From Candidatus Hydrogenedens terephthalaticus JGI OTU-1 (lineage in GTDB: Bacteria; Hydrogenedentota; Hydrogenedentia; Hydrogenedentales; Hydrogenedentaceae), in assembly GCA_000493945.1 (NCBI GenBank), contig AWNW01000022.1, positions 1 through 35,546 on the forward strand: a stretch of 35,546 nt of DNA, in the 5' to 3' direction. This document shows, piece after piece, positions 1 through 7,680 of the stretch (its first letter is position 1; each line of letters opens with the position of its first letter). The translations under genes and the position numbers were made by a program. Below the pieces are notes generated by a model, which worked only from the letters and a program-made list of their open reading frames with translations, did no database searches and had not been told where the DNA came from.

Positions 1-95
1 CTTGAGAACCGCTTTTGATTTTGCCTATTTCTTGAGCGCAGGAGGCTCTTTCATTAAGAAGGCTGATGATTTTCTGGTCAATCTCATCAATTTTT
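1..95. repeat. 95-bp perfect inverted repeat, left arm
   Basis: Bases 1-95 are the exact reverse complement of 2916-3010 (position i pairs with 3011-i). The match ends in a short A/T run at 95/2916, after which the two sides diverge completely. It covers the first part of pheA and begins at the very first base of the window. Confidence 0.97.
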
Positions 96-118
96 TTTCG
101 TAATTCGTTGATATTCAA
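1..118 (-). CDS. pheA: pheA 5' end (chorismate mutase/prephenate dehydratase), partial, runs off window
   Basis: Read on the minus strand from a TTG at 118-116, this gives MNINELRKKIDEIDQKIISL and on to residue 39, the first helix of an AroQ-type chorismate mutase. A GAGAGGAAG Shine-Dalgarno inside the uvrD tail sits about 8 nt upstream. The TTG overlaps the uvrD TGA (117-115) by 2 nt, a layout typical of translational coupling. This is the native pheA N-terminus: the plus-strand pheA at 2899-3969 has the same residues from the second Lys of RKKID onward but a foreign lead-in. Bases 1-95 are identical, as reverse complement, to 2916-3010. The gene is cut by the window edge. The identification is certain; whether this is a second genomic copy is doubtful. 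Confidence 0.8.
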   Translation of the reverse strand, partial: MNINELRKKIDEIDQKIISLLNERASCAQEIGKIKSGSQ

Positions 119-2262
119 TTTTTCTTCCTCTCTATAATTTCCATTGGTGCCATATTTACAACAAGAACTGCTATTTTACCAGAGTCGAAACGAACTCTTA
201 CTCTCATTTTATCGCCACTGCCTTCTGTATTTAAAACAACGCCATATCCGAATTTGGCATGTCGGACTTTTGTTCCCAATCGGTATTCTCTTTTTTTCTC
301 TTCTTTTGTGGGTACCATTTTCTTCTCGGGGAAGTGATTTGTTGTTTTACTATTTTCAATATTTCTCTTTATACCATATACTTCTACATTTTGCAGGTCT
401 ATTTCAAATAGAAAGCGGGACATAAGTCTATCGGGGATTACCCTACCGTAATATAATCGGGATGCAGACCCGGAAAGAACAAGCCGTTTCCGTGCACGGG
501 TCATAGCCACATAACAAAGCCTTCTTTCCTCTTCTATATCGGCATAGGGGTCATCTTCATCCAGGTATGGGAATAAGCCTTCTTCCAAACCTGTCAAATA
601 AACATAGTTAAATTCAAGACCTTTTGCACTGTGACAGGTTAAGAGATGGACAGCATTTTTCTGCGGTTGTTGCGTATCTAAATCGGATAATAGAGCAAAT
701 TCTTGTAGAAATTCGAGAAGAGATTTCTCTTTTACAGAGTTTTGTTCACAGATAGTAATAAATTCTTGAATGCTCTTTTCGCGGTCTTTTCCTTCTTTTT
801 CAGCAATATTGTTTATATATTCCCAATAATTTGTTTTTTCGAGTAAGTATTTAACGGTTTCCCCTATTGTTTTTTCTTTTGAAACTAATTTTATTTCATT
901 TATTAGTTCTACGAATTCCTTGACGGATTTTCGCGTTCGCATGGGAAAGGTTTCATCATGTTCTATGAATCGCAAGACATGTAACAGTGGTTTTTGTCTT
1001 TGTTTTGCATATTCTTCAATTTGTTTTAGGCTTACTTGCCCTAAATTGCGGTGTGGGACATTGATAATTCGGCGGAATGCGTCGTCATCTTCTTCATTGG
1101 TAATCAGACGAAGGTAAGCAACGATATCTTTTATTTCTCTTCGGGCATAGAAACGGATACCCCCGATAACAATATGCGGTATGCCTCTTTTTCGGAAAGC
1201 CTCTTCAAAGGGACGGGATTGATGGTTGGTTCGGAAAAGGATTGCCACTTCTTCCAGTGGATACTGATTTTTTTCTATATCGTTAGCAATCCATTCCGCC
1301 TCTTCTTCATCAGTATCTGCCCAGTAAAATTTGACTTTATCCCCTTCTTCGTTTTGTGTCCATAATTTTTTACCCAAACGGTTTTCGTTATGTTCTACTA
1401 ATTTATTGGCTAATAATAGGATATTTTTCGTGCTACGATAATTTTGTTCTAAACGGCATATAGCAGTGTCAGAAAAAATTTTTGGGAAGTCCAGTATATT
1501 GTTCAAATCGCTTCCACGCCAGGAGTAAATACATTGGTCTTCATCACCTACGACAAATACACGATTGTTTGTGCCTTTTAATGCCTGGACAAGGCGGAAT
1601 TGAGCATGATTTGTATCCTGAAATTCATCAACCAATATGTCGGTAAAGTGATAATGCATTCTTTCGCGAATGTTACTGTGCTCTTCTAAAATTTTTACGG
1701 GTAGGGAAATTAGGTCATCGAAATCCACCATACCTTGTGATTGCAAAGTATCTTGATATATATCCCAAAGTTTAAGGAAATGAGAATTCGGCGGAGGTAT
1801 TGGGCTATCTTTGGGTTCGGAAATGTTTTGTTTGTATCTACTTATCCAAACCTGAGCCTCACGGGGGGTAAATTGTTCTAAAAGGATAGGGTCGGATTTC
1901 AGGATTTTTTTCATATACGAAATCTGGTCATCATCATCTATGAGTATAAAATTATTTTTGAGATTGATATACGAGGCATATTTCCGTAAAAATTGTAATC
2001 CGAAGGAATGAAAGGTCCCTACCCAAGGTTGTTTTTCTGTTTGATTAATTCGGTCGAGAACTCTTTTTTTCATTTCTCCGGCAGATTTATTGGTAAAGGT
2101 AACTGCGAGAATCTGTTCTGGAGAAATTCCTTTCTCATTTATCAGCCAGATAATATGCTCAACGATAACCCTTGTTTTTCCTGTTCCCGCTCCTGATAAA
2201 ACTAATACTGCTGGTTCAAAAGCATGAACAGCCTTTATTTGGTCAGGGTTTAAAGAAGCCAT
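115..2262 (-). CDS. pcrA: UvrD/PcrA-type superfamily 1A DNA helicase
   Basis: ATP-dependent 3'-5' DNA helicase of the UvrD/PcrA/Rep group, acting in nucleotide excision repair, mismatch repair and clearance of recombination intermediates. Visible motifs are the Walker A GAGTGKT (24-30), Walker B/motif II DEFQDTN (212-218), motif III GDEDQCIYSWRG (239-250), motif IV QNYRST, motif V TCHSAKGLEF, and motif VI YVAMTRARK. The C-terminus (about 665-710) has the LGTKVRHAKFGYGVV Tudor-like segment seen in PcrA. The 715 aa length is normal. The ATG at 2262 has no clear Shine-Dalgarno. The gene ends in TGA overlapping the TTG start of pheA by 2 nt, and a dihydroorotate-dehydrogenase-like gene lies 65 nt upstream on the same strand, so the three probably form an operon in the native genome. 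uvrD would be an equally acceptable symbol. Confidence 0.95.
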   Translation of the reverse strand: MASLNPDQIKAVHAFEPAVLVLSGAGTGKTRVIVEHIIWLINEKGISPEQILAVTFTNKSAGEMKKRVLDRINQTEKQPWVGTFHSFGLQFLRKYASYINLKNNFILIDDDDQISYMKKILKSDPILLEQFTPREAQVWISRYKQNISEPKDSPIPPPNSHFLKLWDIYQDTLQSQGMVDFDDLISLPVKILEEHSNIRERMHYHFTDILVDEFQDTNHAQFRLVQALKGTNNRVFVVGDEDQCIYSWRGSDLNNILDFPKIFSDTAICRLEQNYRSTKNILLLANKLVEHNENRLGKKLWTQNEEGDKVKFYWADTDEEEAEWIANDIEKNQYPLEEVAILFRTNHQSRPFEEAFRKRGIPHIVIGGIRFYARREIKDIVAYLRLITNEEDDDAFRRIINVPHRNLGQVSLKQIEEYAKQRQKPLLHVLRFIEHDETFPMRTRKSVKEFVELINEIKLVSKEKTIGETVKYLLEKTNYWEYINNIAEKEGKDREKSIQEFITICEQNSVKEKSLLEFLQEFALLSDLDTQQPQKNAVHLLTCHSAKGLEFNYVYLTGLEEGLFPYLDEDDPYADIEEERRLCYVAMTRARKRLVLSGSASRLYYGRVIPDRLMSRFLFEIDLQNVEVYGIKRNIENSKTTNHFPEKKMVPTKEEKKREYRLGTKVRHAKFGYGVVLNTEGSGDKMRVRVRFDSGKIAVLVVNMAPMEIIERKKN

Positions 2263-2327
2263 TTTAAAGTTAACAAAAAGGAAATTTTTTAATGATTTAT
2301 AATATTTTTAATAAGGATTATGTTTAA

Positions 2328-2945
2328 TTAACTACCTGCGGTATAGCGAGTAAGCGCATGCATATAATTTGCCCGTTCGAATGCAGCAGGTTCATTTACC
2401 GATTTCTGGCTCATACTCCCCTGCATTATTTCGATAGAATCATATTCATGTTCGTTCAACCACTGTTCTAATTTTTTCAGAACGGTTGATAGATGAGGAA
2501 TACCAAACTTGAGCAGTGCAGAAGTCATCATAGCCACTTTTGCACCTGCCATCATGGACTTTACCACATCTTCTGCCGTGTGGACTCCACCTGTAATTGC
2601 GAAATCAATGGGAATCCTACCGTATAGGATAGCAACCCAGCGTAAACGAAGTAGCAGGGTGCTAGATGTACTCAAATTGATATGTGGAACAACTTCTAAA
2701 TTATCTAAATCAAAATCGGGTTGATAGAAACGATTAAAGAATACCAAAGCATTGGCACCGGCTTCGGCAAGTCTTTTAGCAACATTGGGTAGGGAACTGA
2801 AATAAGGACCAATTTTGACTGCTAAGGGGATAGTAACTTCCTTTCTAATTTCCTTAACCAGTTCCACATACATATTGGAGACATAATCGCTGGTCATATT
2901 GGGATCGGTTGGAATAAAAATTGATGAGATTGACCAGAAAATCAT
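2328..2945 (-). pseudogene. Dihydroorotate-dehydrogenase-like FMN protein, 5'-truncated at a junction
   Basis: From about residue 11 (IPTDPNMTSDYV) to the end, the protein matches the C-terminal two thirds of a class 1 dihydroorotate dehydrogenase-like TIM barrel. Visible are PLAVKIGPYF, GANALVFFNRF and the phosphate-binding ITGGVHTAEDVVKSMMAGA. The family is usually about 330 aa, so some 120 N-terminal residues are missing. The first ten residues of the open frame (MIFWSISSIF) are only the antisense of pheA, so genuine sequence starts at about 2915. The gene is cut exactly where the inverted pheA sequence begins. Substrate use (orotate, dihydropyrimidine or other) cannot be told without the N-terminal half. 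The break is probably an artefact rather than a real pseudogene. Confidence 0.75.
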
Positions 2946-3969
2946 CAGCCTTCTTAATGAAAGAGCCTCCTGCGCTCAAGAAATAGGCAAAATCAAAAGC
3001 GGTTCTCAAGTCCCTTTCTATGTTCCCGAACGCGAAAAGTCCGTTATCGAAAAATTGCTACAATCGAACCACGGTCCCTTAGATGAACGGGCTATCCGTT
3101 CCATTTACCGCGAAATTATGAGTGCCATCCGTTCCCTCGAAAAACCGACCAGCGTCGCCTTCTTAGGACCACGAGATACTTTCAGCCACATGGCTGCATT
3201 ACGCGTATTTGGCACCTCTGCAGAATATCATCCATTACCTTCATTCGCAGATGTCTTTACAGAAGTAGAACGGCGACGCATTGATTACGGTGTCGTTCCG
3301 ATAGAAAGTTCAACGGGCGGTTCCGTGAGTGATACATTAGACTTGTTTATCAATTCAGAATTAAAGATAATCAACGAAGTCCTCCTCCAGATTTCTCAAA
3401 ACCTTCTCGCTAAATGTCCCATTGACCAGATTCGCCGTGTATATTCTAAAGATAACGCCCTGCTCCAATGCAGAAACTGGCTTCGAGCAAACTTGCCCGG
3501 TGTAGAACTGATTGAAGTATCCAGCACCGCCGAAGCCGCCCGACGCGCCTCTCAAGAACCCAATACCTCCGCAATTGCCAGCAAATTAGCCGCACAAACC
3601 TACAATCTCGACATTGTCGCAGAACGCATTGAAGATATTCCTCATAACTACACAAGATTTGTCGTTTTAGGACATCAGATTGTAGAACCCACCGGCGACG
3701 ACAAAACATCACTCCTTTTATCTGCCAAAGACAAACCCGGCGCCTTATACAACCTACTTATGCCCTTCGCTGAATCGAATATCAACTTAACCCGTATCGA
3801 ATCCCGTCCCTCCCGCCAAAAACCATGGGAATATGTCTTCTTCATTGATTTTATAGGACATATCAAAGACGAAAAAGTCCAGCAAGTTATCGAAGATGTT
3901 AGCGACAGAGCAAGAAACCTGAAAATATTAGGTTCCTTCCCTCGCGCCACCATCGAACTCGAAACATAA
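2899..3969 (+). CDS. pheA: Bifunctional chorismate mutase / prephenate dehydratase (P-protein)
   Basis: Converts chorismate to prephenate and then to phenylpyruvate in phenylalanine synthesis. In open-frame numbering, an AroQ chorismate mutase helix bundle spans about 7-84 and prephenate dehydratase about 85-260 (GPRDTFSHMAA at 90-100, VVPIESSTGGSVSDTLDLF from 132, NYTRF at 250-254). An ACT domain (about 271-345) carries GALYNLL and the ESRP motif (301-304) that binds phenylalanine for feedback inhibition. The native N-terminus is MNINELRKKIDEID, as read at 118-1. Here the first six codons (2899-2916) come from the antisense of the neighbouring dehydrogenase gene, so native coding begins at about 2917 and the TTG at 2899 is not a true start. 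A weak AT hairpin follows the stop. Confidence 0.9.
   Translation: MGSVGIKIDEIDQKIISLLNERASCAQEIGKIKSGSQVPFYVPEREKSVIEKLLQSNHGPLDERAIRSIYREIMSAIRSLEKPTSVAFLGPRDTFSHMAALRVFGTSAEYHPLPSFADVFTEVERRRIDYGVVPIESSTGGSVSDTLDLFINSELKIINEVLLQISQNLLAKCPIDQIRRVYSKDNALLQCRNWLRANLPGVELIEVSSTAEAARRASQEPNTSAIASKLAAQTYNLDIVAERIEDIPHNYTRFVVLGHQIVEPTGDDKTSLLLSAKDKPGALYNLLMPFAESNINLTRIESRPSRQKPWEYVFFIDFIGHIKDEKVQQVIEDVSDRARNLKILGSFPRATIELET
2916..3010. repeat. 95-bp perfect inverted repeat, right arm, at the fold-back junction
   Basis: Reverse-complement partner of 1-95. Its left edge (2915/2916, inside GGAATAAAAA) is the breakpoint where the 5'-truncated dihydroorotate-dehydrogenase-like gene meets pheA in the opposite orientation. 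The A-run at the breakpoint is a 5-nt microhomology. Confidence 0.97.
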
Positions 3970-3978
3970 ACCGTTTTA

Positions 3979-4000
3979 TAGTATAGTTGTCTATATACTA
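3979..4000 (+). terminator. Weak AT-rich hairpin after pheA
   Basis: TAGTATA and TATACTA flank an 8-nt loop 9 nt after the pheA stop. The stem is 7 bp and almost without G-C pairs, and no U-tract follows directly. It is at best a poor terminator. Confidence 0.25.
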
Positions 4001-4100
4001 AGCCTCAAACCCATGTATCTTTCTGATTATAAAATTTTCTTCTTATTTTTATTATTATATCTATCACATTAATTTTACCCATCTCATCTTAAAAAAAGAC

Positions 4101-4129
4101 TTGACAAATACTTTTTTTTTTTGTATATT
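4101..4129 (+). promoter_or_regulatory. Sigma70-type promoter of the exported-protein block
   Basis: TTGACA at 4101-4106 and TATATT at 4124-4129 are separated by exactly 17 nt. This would give a leader of about 75 nt before the ATG at 4213. It is one of the best -35/-10 matches in the window and sits at the edge of the AT-rich block 4213-9862. Confidence 0.7.
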
Positions 4130-4212
4130 AAAAATAAGGATATTGAGATAGTAAAGTAAGTAGTTCAGATAACAATTGAATAAAAACAAACCTTAAAAGA
4201 GGAGGATAAGTT

Positions 4213-5652
4213 ATGAAAAAGACCATCTATTTTTTCTGCTTTGTAGCACTCGCTCATAATCTACTTCCTGCAAGTTCTTATAGTTTAGACACTGTATTTT
4301 TGCAAAAAGTTAAGACCGAAGAGCAATCAGCATACTCGGATATATGTTCTGGCAAAGGACAAGACGGATTAAAACGATTAGTATATTTGTTCCGTGAAAT
4401 GCCAGCAGAAGATGTGCAATGTGCAGATATAATGATAAGCCCTGTCCAATTATTTATCTTTGGTATGGAACAATATATGGGTGGCAATTTTGGAATTATA
4501 GAATTTGAACGAGGTATAGGAAATAACCGAATAGAAAATTTCGGTAAATATCCCACAGATGAGTTAATCAGTAGTTTAGTATTGCTTAACGAAAAAGATG
4601 TAATGAAATATGCCGGCTATGTTAAGTTGTATGGATTGACAAAAAGTGATCATCGGGGTGTGCAGTTTATCGCCTCTGCTATATGTATGTTAGGTATGCC
4701 GAGAGAATATTTTAAAGAAGACCCGTTACAGTTCTGTATGAATACCTTGAAGATGGCTAAATCGTATAAAGATTTAGTGATAGTTCGTCAAATGTCATTA
4801 CTCCCGATAATGGAATACATAAATAAACAATATTTAAAAGATATAGAAAAACAGAAATATTTTTTTGAGCGTGTAGTAGAGGTATTACCTATTTATGGAG
4901 CCAATGTGCTTACAGGTATAGAGACGGAAATCTCGAGTTTAGGGTGTATGCTTGGTAAGATAAGTGAATTGGAGCAAGACCGATTAGAGATAGAAACAGG
5001 AATACAGAAATTAGCCCGGGGTATAGTTGAGGAACAGGATAAAGTGTGTCAGTATGGACAGATAGTAATATTGAGCCAATTAAGCAAAAGATTAAAAAGG
5101 AATGAGGTAGTCAGGGATAGTCTGGAAGAACTTATTAAACGGACTGATGCCACCGATGCAGCATATATACGGGCAAAATTGGTATTAGGCGAATATTTAC
5201 AGAAGACTCATGAAGCAAAACAAATGCAGGAATTATCTCGTAACATATTAGGATGGGGTGTGTTACCGGGAGTAGTGGATATAAATTTATATAACGAGCA
5301 GGCTCGTATTTTAGAAACTATAGGCAAATATTTTACCAAATACGGCTGGTATACGGAAGCAGAAGAGGTGTATGGAGGATTAACAGAAAAGTATCCAGGT
5401 TCCAGAGTAGGTAAAAGTGCTTCCTACTGGGCGAAACGAATAAAGCAAAGCCCAATAGATGCAAGTTTGGAGATGATAACGGTAGAGATAGATGGCAGTC
5501 GTCTGTCGGGTGAGTTAGACAAGGTGACAGCGTATTATCAGGATATAGCGGAACATACACCGAATGCAGATTTGCGAGCAAAAATGGAAGCCCAGCAGAG
5601 ACAACCTTCGAAGAAATTAGAATACAACCAACAAGTGAACGAAATGAAATAA
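4213..5652 (+). CDS. Exported TPR-like protein of unknown function
   Basis: The first 22-25 residues form a signal peptide (MKKTIYFF, hydrophobic core, LLPASS) without a lipobox cysteine, so a periplasmic or secreted protein is expected. The rest is helix-rich. Around residues 373-410 the segment YGWYTEAEEVYGGLTEKYPG reads like one tetratricopeptide unit (paired helices ending in the YPxS turn), and earlier helices may be degenerate repeats. I see no enzyme motif. The start is well supported by AGAGGAGG about 8 nt upstream. It lies behind a strong promoter and 89 nt before the large lipoprotein gene, so it is probably the first gene of that transcription unit. I do not recognise the family. 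The function is unknown; scaffolding or protein binding is the usual role for such helical repeats. Confidence 0.7.
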   Translation: MKKTIYFFCFVALAHNLLPASSYSLDTVFLQKVKTEEQSAYSDICSGKGQDGLKRLVYLFREMPAEDVQCADIMISPVQLFIFGMEQYMGGNFGIIEFERGIGNNRIENFGKYPTDELISSLVLLNEKDVMKYAGYVKLYGLTKSDHRGVQFIASAICMLGMPREYFKEDPLQFCMNTLKMAKSYKDLVIVRQMSLLPIMEYINKQYLKDIEKQKYFFERVVEVLPIYGANVLTGIETEISSLGCMLGKISELEQDRLEIETGIQKLARGIVEEQDKVCQYGQIVILSQLSKRLKRNEVVRDSLEELIKRTDATDAAYIRAKLVLGEYLQKTHEAKQMQELSRNILGWGVLPGVVDINLYNEQARILETIGKYFTKYGWYTEAEEVYGGLTEKYPGSRVGKSASYWAKRIKQSPIDASLEMITVEIDGSRLSGELDKVTAYYQDIAEHTPNADLRAKMEAQQRQPSKKLEYNQQVNEMK

Positions 5653-5741
5653 TCTTTGTTTTTTAACCACGAAACTATATTGCAATTACTAAGGAAATAT
5701 ATATGAACCAGAAATAGCAAAAACAATAGGAGGATATAAAT

Positions 5742-7658
5742 ATGAAAAGGTTGATTTCTTCATATCTATCAAATTTTATTCTATTACTCATTTGTTTATT
5801 TTCCCTTTTCATTATCGGTTGCCCCCCGGATCCGGATAGATTAACTATGTGTAGTGAATGTGAGGGAAGACAATATTCCTTGACTGTTACAAGTAATTTT
5901 GCGAATTCTGGTCAGATAACTATTACACCTGAAGGACCATATAAAATGGGTGATATAGTTATTGTTCAATTTGAACCTAATGATGATTATGTCTTTTCTT
6001 ATTGGTATGTAACGCCTCCTGACCTTATTACTTCTAGTTCACCAAGCAATATTACAGCAATTAAAATAATTGATAATACCAATATGTGTGCTTTTGTAGA
6101 AGAAAAGAAAAAATTTGTAAAAGTAAGTTGGTACAAAAATGCTTTCAATACTGTTAATATATCAGGGGGATATGATGAATTGGAATGGTCAACAATTGAT
6201 ACTGGATATAAGAAAATGTATTTTGATAAAGGTTCATTAGCTACTTTATCTGCTGAATTAAATCCTAATTTTAATCCTCCTTGTGACCCTCCATATATTT
6301 GTCAACATAAAAGTATATTTTGGTCAGAATACTTCGATAGTGCTGTATCTACTATTTGGAATCAGCAAAATGTTGAATTGATTGTAGATACAAATATCGA
6401 ACTTTCTCCTATTGCTTTTTATCGAGACAATATGACTTTTAAATTTTTAGAATTAAGTAGCGAGGGAGGAAATGGAAATGAGATATTTTTTGCTAATGGT
6501 CAACGTGGTACATTGATGCCATGTGGATATTTTAAATATAATGGTTATATAAATGACCCGGTTAAATTTGCTTTTGGGGTAGAACCATATTGGACACAGG
6601 CTTTCAAATTTTGGTTACATGGTTCGTCAAAATATTTCGTAAATCCAGTACAAGACGAATATTCAAATACTATAAATTTTAATTCATATAATAATTGTAA
6701 GGCTTATATTTGTGACCGTGTAGCATTAGGCACAGGACAGGTTATTGAAAAATATAATTCGAATGGTAATATTGAAATAGTTGATGGTAAAGGCGGCGTA
6801 GTTCAAGTAGATGCTAATCTTTATCCTCAATCGGGTTCTTTTAGAAGAAAGCCATATCAATGGAATCCCTATCCTTATCAATGGGATCCTCCTTATATAA
6901 ATGAGGGCATTTGTCATAATAATGTAGTTCTTTATGCAATCCCTTGTAGAGGACTTAAATTCTCTCATTGGAAAATAGAAGAATATCCGAATTTACATCT
7001 AACTTATAACGGATTAGAAATATATATGAATAAATGGCTTGGAGATGGTATTCATGTTCCACCCGATAAATATGGTTTATCAGTAGATGCAGTATTTACA
7101 AATAGAGCATTAGTTGTTGAACCTTCTGGTCTTGATCCTGCTTTTGTAGGCACGAGTGCAGATATTACATTACAATCTCTTTGTTTTGGAGTTGATGTTA
7201 TTACGACAAATAATGCATATACATGGTTGCCTAATCTTTATAAGTATGATATTTTCTGTTTTGCAGGTCATGGAGGACCTGGACATCTTGCTTTACAATC
7301 TATGGCAATTTGTGATGCATATTGTGATAAATGTAGTACGTGTCCTGAAGTATGTGTTAGCAGAGATTGTAATATTCAGGGTCATGTACATGCGTTCTTA
7401 TTTGTATATCTTTTAGCATGTCATTGTGGTGAACAAGCGGAAGAATGGATGCAAGCATTTAACGCCCAATGTCTTCTTGCTTTTATAGGTGAACTTGTTC
7501 CACAAACTGCTGGTTATTTTGATGAAGTGTTCTGGAGATGTATTTCAGAGGGAAAGACAATTAATGAGAGTAAATCCATAGCAGCCCAGGCTGCTAATAT
7601 TTCACAATATGTCACCGTGGTGGGAAATGGTAATATAATATTAAAGAATAGTATATAA
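5742..7658 (+). CDS. Lipoprotein with InlB-like repeats and a C-terminal caspase/CHAT-like (clan CD) domain
   Basis: The signal peptide ends in the lipobox FIIGC (Cys27), so this is a lipid-anchored envelope protein. Residues 45-91 match a divergent InlB B-repeat/bacterial-repeat unit (GQITITPEGPYKMGDIVIVQ, then FEPNDDYVFSYW). A weaker one is near 389-415 (YAIPCRGLKFSHW). The C-terminus (about 460-638) resembles a clan CD cysteine peptidase: a strand ending in DIFCFAGHGG (His510), a strand ending in FLFVYLLACHCG (Cys560), and then FDEVFWRCISEGKTINESKSIAAQA, the helix that follows the catalytic Cys in gingipain/CHAT folds. The His-Cys spacing of 50 fits the clan. A Cys-rich insert (524-543) lies between them. 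AGGAGG precedes the ATG. Peptidase activity is inference from these motifs. The sequence is clearly more AT-rich than the metabolic genes around it. Confidence 0.7.
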   Translation: MKRLISSYLSNFILLLICLFSLFIIGCPPDPDRLTMCSECEGRQYSLTVTSNFANSGQITITPEGPYKMGDIVIVQFEPNDDYVFSYWYVTPPDLITSSSPSNITAIKIIDNTNMCAFVEEKKKFVKVSWYKNAFNTVNISGGYDELEWSTIDTGYKKMYFDKGSLATLSAELNPNFNPPCDPPYICQHKSIFWSEYFDSAVSTIWNQQNVELIVDTNIELSPIAFYRDNMTFKFLELSSEGGNGNEIFFANGQRGTLMPCGYFKYNGYINDPVKFAFGVEPYWTQAFKFWLHGSSKYFVNPVQDEYSNTINFNSYNNCKAYICDRVALGTGQVIEKYNSNGNIEIVDGKGGVVQVDANLYPQSGSFRRKPYQWNPYPYQWDPPYINEGICHNNVVLYAIPCRGLKFSHWKIEEYPNLHLTYNGLEIYMNKWLGDGIHVPPDKYGLSVDAVFTNRALVVEPSGLDPAFVGTSADITLQSLCFGVDVITTNNAYTWLPNLYKYDIFCFAGHGGPGHLALQSMAICDAYCDKCSTCPEVCVSRDCNIQGHVHAFLFVYLLACHCGEQAEEWMQAFNAQCLLAFIGELVPQTAGYFDEVFWRCISEGKTINESKSIAAQAANISQYVTVVGNGNIILKNSI

Positions 7659-7680
7659 AATTAAAGGTTGTTAATATTAT

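Noticed and set aside
2899..2916. TTG at 2899 as the start of pheA
   Set aside because: The first six codons are antisense of the dehydrogenase-like gene; the native start is seen at 118 with a proper Shine-Dalgarno.
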